From Clostridia bacterium (GTDB lineage: Bacteria; Bacillota; Clostridia; Oscillospirales; Acutalibacteraceae): a stretch of 64,000 nt of DNA. Location of the stretch: positions 164,127 to 228,126 of the forward strand of contig JAFQSY010000049.1 in NCBI GenBank assembly GCA_017409265.1, in the 5' to 3' direction. The notes under the pieces are model-generated. The model had not been told where the DNA came from. It saw only the letters and a list, made by a program, of their open reading frames with translations, and made no database searches. Numbering within the stretch: position 1 is the first letter of the stretch; each line of letters begins with the position of its first letter. Positions 61,357-64,000 of this stretch are shown piece after piece. A program made the position numbers and the translations under genes.

Positions 61357-62183
61357 GACTTCCGCTCCTCCTGGACAAGTTCCTGCATTTTAAGCACGGA
61401 ATTTATTTGATGTACTCTACCTGTAAAATCAAATTTTCGGAGAATTTTTCTAAACGGATACAAAAGTTCTACTACCCACTTGATTTTGGGGTTATACGCA
61501 ATGTGAAGTCTGCAATAAGCTTTACGAAAGCCGAAATATTTTTCCAGATATTCATGAAAAGACGTTTCATGGTTGATATTTCTTGCTCCGTCACATATAT
61601 ATCCACCTTCTCTCAAAAATTCATCATATTCAAGCAGAACTTTATAAATCAAAGCAGCATTAACCTGTTTCTTTTCATATTCCGGAATTGTTTTATGAAC
61701 TGAATAATTAATACAGTTGCCGTTTATTTCCAATAATGAATAACCTACAAGAAGATTGTCTTCTTTACTGAATATTCCGTATACTGTATATTCGTTCCAT
61801 TTTTCTGTAGAATCAGTAAAAGATTTATAATCAATATGCGGCCGATATTTTGTAGGGTATGCCGAATAAGCCGCAACCTGTACTCTATACAATTCTTCCT
61901 TATATTCAGAAGGATTAATTTTATATACTTCAAATTGTTTTGTACCTTTGTTAATTTTATATCGGTAGTTTGAACTCAATTCTGATATATCAAACGGTTC
62001 GTCTTTTATCACATACCACCAATTTGTTTCATAATTGCAATCATAATCCGTTGTCCATCGAGCCAAAAGCGCTTCGGGATGCTTTTTCCATACTGAACCG
62101 TCAAAAATGTAATCGGTGTTCACGGCTTCATGAGGAGCCGACGACGGTATCAGTGTGCTTTTATAATATTTCCATCCATTCAT
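61353..62183 (-). CDS. Acyltransferase-like protein of the polysaccharide operon
   Basis: A 276-residue soluble protein I cannot place firmly. The order of segments (LARWTTDYDCNYETNWWYVIKDEPFD, YRVQVAAYSAYPTKYRPHIDYKSF, a central VGYSLLEINGNCINYSVHKTIPEYEKKQVNAALIYKVL) resembles acetyltransferase folds such as FemAB/GNAT, with no clear acetyl-CoA loop. It overlaps the downstream GNAT-like gene by 4 bases, suggesting linked function in sugar modification. The upstream gap to the sugar transferase gene (77 bases) contains nothing recognisable. Confidence 0.6.
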   Translation of the reverse strand: MNGWKYYKSTLIPSSAPHEAVNTDYIFDGSVWKKHPEALLARWTTDYDCNYETNWWYVIKDEPFDISELSSNYRYKINKGTKQFEVYKINPSEYKEELYRVQVAAYSAYPTKYRPHIDYKSFTDSTEKWNEYTVYGIFSKEDNLLVGYSLLEINGNCINYSVHKTIPEYEKKQVNAALIYKVLLEYDEFLREGGYICDGARNINHETSFHEYLEKYFGFRKAYCRLHIAYNPKIKWVVELLYPFRKILRKFDFTGRVHQINSVLKMQELVQEERKS

Positions 62184-62260
62184 ATTGCCGATCCCTCTTT
62201 TCCGACATCTGAAAACTCACTTCACGATACAATATTTCAATTTGCCGTAACAGGTACATA

Positions 62261-62956
62261 TCACTTCATCAATATTTCCTTTGCTTCTTTCTGCTTCTCT
62301 ATGTATTCCTTTTCTTCAACATCGCCGTTTAACAGCAGCCAATCACCAAAGTCTATATCAGATACTGTGCCCTCTCTTACAGTATTGCTTCTTTTGAGAA
62401 CCTTCATAAAAGTTTGAAAAATGATTTTCATATCACCGGTAAAAGTTATTCCGCTGTCAATATACTGCAAATCATATTCAAATTTCTTTTCCCAACTTAT
62501 GTTATTGCGCCCGTTAACCTGAGCAAGACCGGTAAGCCCGGGTTTAACATCATGGCGTCTTCGCTGTTCATCGGTCATAAATACCATATCTCGTATCAGT
62601 TGAGGACGAGGTCCTACCAATGAAAGCGTACCGAATAAGATGTTCAAAAGTGAAGGCAGCTCATCAAGTGAAGTACTTCTAAGAAATAAGCCGTATTTTC
62701 CGAGCCGCTGTTCATCAGGCAATAATTCGCCGTCAACACCCACGGCATTGCTCATAGTTCTGAATTTAATAAGCTTGAAAATCGTTTCTTCTCCGTTTTT
62801 ATCCTTAATGCCCGGACGGGATTGGACAAAAAAAGGATTGCCTTTCATTACAATTGTTCCAATCACAATCATTACAAACAAAACAGGAGACAAAATAATC
62901 AATACGGACAACGAAACTAAAAAATCCATCACCCGCTTAAAAAATTTAATATACAT
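62261..62956 (-). CDS. Initiating sugar-1-phosphate transferase (PglC/WbaP-like)
   Basis: A 231-residue polyprenyl-phosphate hexose-1-phosphate transferase that starts the repeat unit on undecaprenyl phosphate. Family features: one N-terminal re-entrant membrane helix (residues 8-33), SRPGIKDKNGEETIFKLIKFRTM with the catalytic Asp/Glu region, SLDELPSLLNILFGTLSLVGPRPQL and the late KPGLTGLAQVNGRN. The length is that of the small PglC-type. It lies 8 bases after the aminotransferase gene, the usual order in bacillosamine or related amino-sugar pathways. A 40-residue acidic C-terminal tail extends past the family core. Confidence 0.95.
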   Translation of the reverse strand: MYIKFFKRVMDFLVSLSVLIILSPVLFVMIVIGTIVMKGNPFFVQSRPGIKDKNGEETIFKLIKFRTMSNAVGVDGELLPDEQRLGKYGLFLRSTSLDELPSLLNILFGTLSLVGPRPQLIRDMVFMTDEQRRRHDVKPGLTGLAQVNGRNNISWEKKFEYDLQYIDSGITFTGDMKIIFQTFMKVLKRSNTVREGTVSDIDFGDWLLLNGDVEEKEYIEKQKEAKEILMK

Positions 62957-62964
62957 ATCCTACC

Positions 62965-64000
62965 TCACATAAAGCAGGTTTTAACAATCTCAATAATCAA
63001 GTCCTGTTGTTCCTGTGTCATTTTGTTATCACTGGGTAAACACACACCCCTGCTGAAAATATCCGTTCCGATATCAATCGGTTTTCCGTCCATACCAATA
63101 TTTTCACAGGTCTTTTCTTCTTTTATTTCTCCGTATCTTCCGATAAACGGACTGTCTTTATAAATGGGTTGCAAATGCATCGGTTTCCAAACAGGTCTGC
63201 CTTCGGCATTGAGTTTTTCCAATGCATCTAAAATTTCTGTCGGACAGGTTTTTCCTCTTTCGCTTATATATTGTGTATCGCTGTCACTTCTTTTTTGTTT
63301 ACACATAGCATTTTTATTTATCAATAAACACGAAAGCCAGAAATTGGGTTCACTGTTCTGTGCATCATAAGGATTCATACTTACAGGCAAATCTTTAAAG
63401 CCTTCTTTATATCTCTCGTAAATTTTTCGCTTTTTATCAATATGTTCCTCAAGATGCAAAAGCTGACCGCGCACAACACCTGCAACAAGATTGCTCATGC
63501 GATAATTGTATCCTATTTCTTCATGCTGATACCATGCAGCTTTTTCACGGCTTTGCGTTGACCATTTGCGAGCTTTTTTTGCAGCCTCCTCATCGTTGGT
63601 AAGAAGCATTCCGCCGCAAGTGCCGGTAATAATTTTGTTTCCGTTAAAACTGATGCAGCCCACATCTCCAAGAATACCGGTCTGCCTTCCTTTGTATGCA
63701 GCACCGAAAGATTCGGCAGCATCTTCTATTATTACCGCACCGTGTCTGTCAGCAATTTTTTTTATTTCATCAAATTTACACGGTGTACCGTAAAGATGTA
63801 CTAATACTACAGCCTTGACATCAGGATAAGTTTCAAAAGCCTTTTCAAGGGCTACGGGATCCATATTCCATGTGTCATATTCTGTGTCAATAAATATAGG
63901 CAGAGCTCCTTCATACACTATAGGATTTACAGTCGCCGCAAAGGTTAAATCCGAACAAAAGACTTTATCTCCCGGTTTTATGCCGGCAAGTTTCATCGCA
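62965..64000 (-). CDS. DegT/DnrJ/EryC1/StrS aminotransferase (PglE-like), N-terminus beyond the right edge
   Basis: The frame remains open to base 64000, so the start lies outside; about 345 residues are visible. This PLP-dependent enzyme aminates UDP-4-keto-6-deoxy sugars. The catalytic Lys (codon 63634-63636) is in SFNGNKIITGTCGGML, preceded by the cofactor segment IIEDAAESFGA. The C-terminal RPVWKPMHLQ matches the substrate loop of the PglE/PerA group. The pairing with the sugar transferase, and the PglF-like dehydratase at 25665-27512, suggest a 2,4-diamino-2,4,6-trideoxy-hexose or related sugar at the reducing end. Confidence 0.93.
   Translation of the reverse strand, partial: AMKLAGIKPGDKVFCSDLTFAATVNPIVYEGALPIFIDTEYDTWNMDPVALEKAFETYPDVKAVVLVHLYGTPCKFDEIKKIADRHGAVIIEDAAESFGAAYKGRQTGILGDVGCISFNGNKIITGTCGGMLLTNDEEAAKKARKWSTQSREKAAWYQHEEIGYNYRMSNLVAGVVRGQLLHLEEHIDKKRKIYERYKEGFKDLPVSMNPYDAQNSEPNFWLSCLLINKNAMCKQKRSDSDTQYISERGKTCPTEILDALEKLNAEGRPVWKPMHLQPIYKDSPFIGRYGEIKEEKTCENIGMDGKPIDIGTDIFSRGVCLPSDNKMTQEQQDLIIEIVKTCFM

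Noticed and set aside
1-64000. Mobile elements, prophage, toxin-antitoxin, restriction or other defence genes
   Set aside because: No transposase, integrase, phage structural, methylase or nuclease-defence protein could be recognised, and no flanking inverted or direct repeats of insertion type were seen.

Overview
The window looks like a chromosomal segment of an endospore-forming Clostridia-type Firmicute, probably an uncultured gut or rumen relative of the Ruminococcaceae/Oscillospiraceae. The grounds are low to moderate GC by eye, strong AGGAGG-type ribosome binding sites, sigma-A-like promoters, a full-length SpoIVA, RNase J at the left edge and a class B sortase. I see no rRNA, tRNA, CRISPR array, insertion sequence, phage gene or att site. 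All calls come from reading the sequence; no database search was run.

Left part (1-18200), mostly housekeeping: partial RNase J; a ManC-like nucleotidyltransferase fused to a degenerate phosphomannomutase domain; rnhA-YhhN-secreted hydrolase; spoIVA; a small lipoprotein; an APC permease and an AI-2E family protein. A five-gene leftward operon follows (Gfo/Idh oxidoreductase, nagB, metG, tatD, PHP phosphoesterase), divergent from two xylose-isomerase-like TIM-barrel genes.

Middle (18200-36750): a seven-gene V-type ATPase operon in the order E-DUF2764-A-B-D-I-K, as in Chlamydia, spirochaetes and Bacteroidetes. It has no C or F genes, keeps the residues that bind Na+ in the rotor ring, and is preceded by a structured RNA leader. 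Then come a PglF/CapD-type membrane dehydratase, a GPH-type sugar:cation symporter, an acyl-CoA ligase, an aldose-1-epimerase-like protein, an AlkD-type alkylation repair protein, a CcdA/TlpA thiol-redox pair, and a large secreted clan GH-A-like hydrolase with two carbohydrate-binding-like modules.

Right part (36800-64000), an extracellular polysaccharide locus. A rightward operon carries control and attachment genes: Wzz-like protein, BY-kinase, PHP phosphatase, sortase B, a candidate sortase substrate and an LCP ligase. A long leftward run from the right edge carries synthesis genes: aminotransferase, initiating sugar-1-P transferase, two acetyltransferase-like proteins, glycosyltransferases, LicD, a Wzy-like polymerase, two giant secreted proteins with shared C-terminal wall-binding-like repeats, a pyruvyltransferase and a Wzx-like flippase.

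A plausible reading is a Wzx/Wzy-type glycan with phosphodiester (LicD) and ketal-pyruvate decoration, under tyrosine-kinase control and joined to the wall by LCP. The repeat proteins would be retained on that surface; one of them carries a phosphodiester glycosidase domain that could trim it.
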